Shown here piece by piece: positions 33,805 through 33,862 of a stretch of 33,862 bases of DNA; the stretch's first letter is position 1, and every line of letters starts with the position of its first letter. The notes under the pieces were generated by a model that was not told the DNA's origin, did not search any database, and was given only the letters and a program-made list of their open reading frames with translations. A program made the translations under genes and the position numbers. This DNA is from Cuspidothrix issatschenkoi CHARLIE-1 (GTDB lineage Bacteria; Cyanobacteriota; Cyanobacteriia; Cyanobacteriales; Nostocaceae): positions 1 to 33,862 of the forward strand of contig NZ_PGEM01000082.1 in assembly GCF_002934005.1 (NCBI RefSeq). Reading direction: 5' to 3'.

Positions 33805-33826
33805 TCACTTCCCTTCGGGTAAGTGA
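33805..33826. other. short hairpin near the window end
   Basis: TCACTT-CCC-TTC-GGG-T-AAGTGA: a 6-bp stem, a one-base bulge, a 3-bp stem and a TTC loop. No T-tract. Possibly part of the leader of the next gene outside the window. Confidence 0.4.
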
Positions 33827-33862
33827 GGGCTTGTAAAAGCCTAGTTGGACTGAGTTCTTAAC

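Larger units (their letters stand above)
33519..33862. other. spacer after sepF to the window end
   Basis: 344 bases without a gene. They contain the foldback element at 33587-33767 and a hairpin at 33805-33826. Confidence 0.5.

Overview
The window comes from a filamentous, very probably heterocyst-forming cyanobacterium (Nostocales). The base composition is A+T-rich by eye. HIP1 octamers (GCGATCGC) occur at about 319, 7433, 9116, 10720, 17152 and 31556. Typical cyanobacterial genes are present: petC-petA, zipN/ftn2, sepF, pipX-pipY, a DUF3067 gene and a DUF4912 gene. Palindromic and heptamer-type repeats are scattered between genes. No rRNA, tRNA, CRISPR array or intact transposase was recognised.

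Layout. 0.1-3.4 kb: an alpha/beta-hydrolase-fold protein whose nucleophile seems to be missing, a small gene remnant, a lipoprotein of the phosphodiester-glycosidase family, and a VapBC-type toxin-antitoxin pair. 3.5-11.1 kb is mostly housekeeping: a DUF4912 protein, the divisome protein ZipN (ARC6 homologue), a DUF3067 protein, the Rieske protein and cytochrome f of the b6f complex, and a NagB-family sugar-phosphate deaminase. 11.2-14.3 kb: a leftward devBCA-type operon for an ABC exporter of the kind that exports heterocyst glycolipids. 14.8-15.2 kb: a small unknown protein. 15.2-16.1 kb: a gene-free leader with a textbook NtcA-type promoter pattern facing right.

16.1-31.2 kb is the most interesting part, a six-gene rightward lipid/polyketide cluster. 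It encodes (1) an HglE/PfaA-like synthase (KS-AT-ACP-ACP-KR-DH); (2) a PfaB-like protein with a catalytically dead KS and an intact AT; (3) a PfaD-like flavin enoyl reductase; (4) a condensation-fold (PapA-like) acyltransferase with HHxxxDG; (5) a free-standing acyl carrier protein; (6) a 616-residue protein with a TubC-type docking domain on a body I do not recognise. No PfaC and no thioesterase or thioester reductase is present. The likely logic is that genes 1-3 build a reduced acyl chain, while the free ACP and the acyltransferase pass it to an alcohol or amine acceptor. Gene 6 may tailor the product or supply the acceptor, and the neighbouring DevBCA could export it. Nitrogen control through NtcA is suggested by the promoter pattern. 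These functional links are inference.

31.3-33.9 kb returns to conserved genes: pipX-pipY (nitrogen signalling and PLP homeostasis) and sepF (division), followed by a large foldback repeat.

Boundaries of the lipid-cluster genes are decorated with short palindromes that recur elsewhere in the window, in four families.
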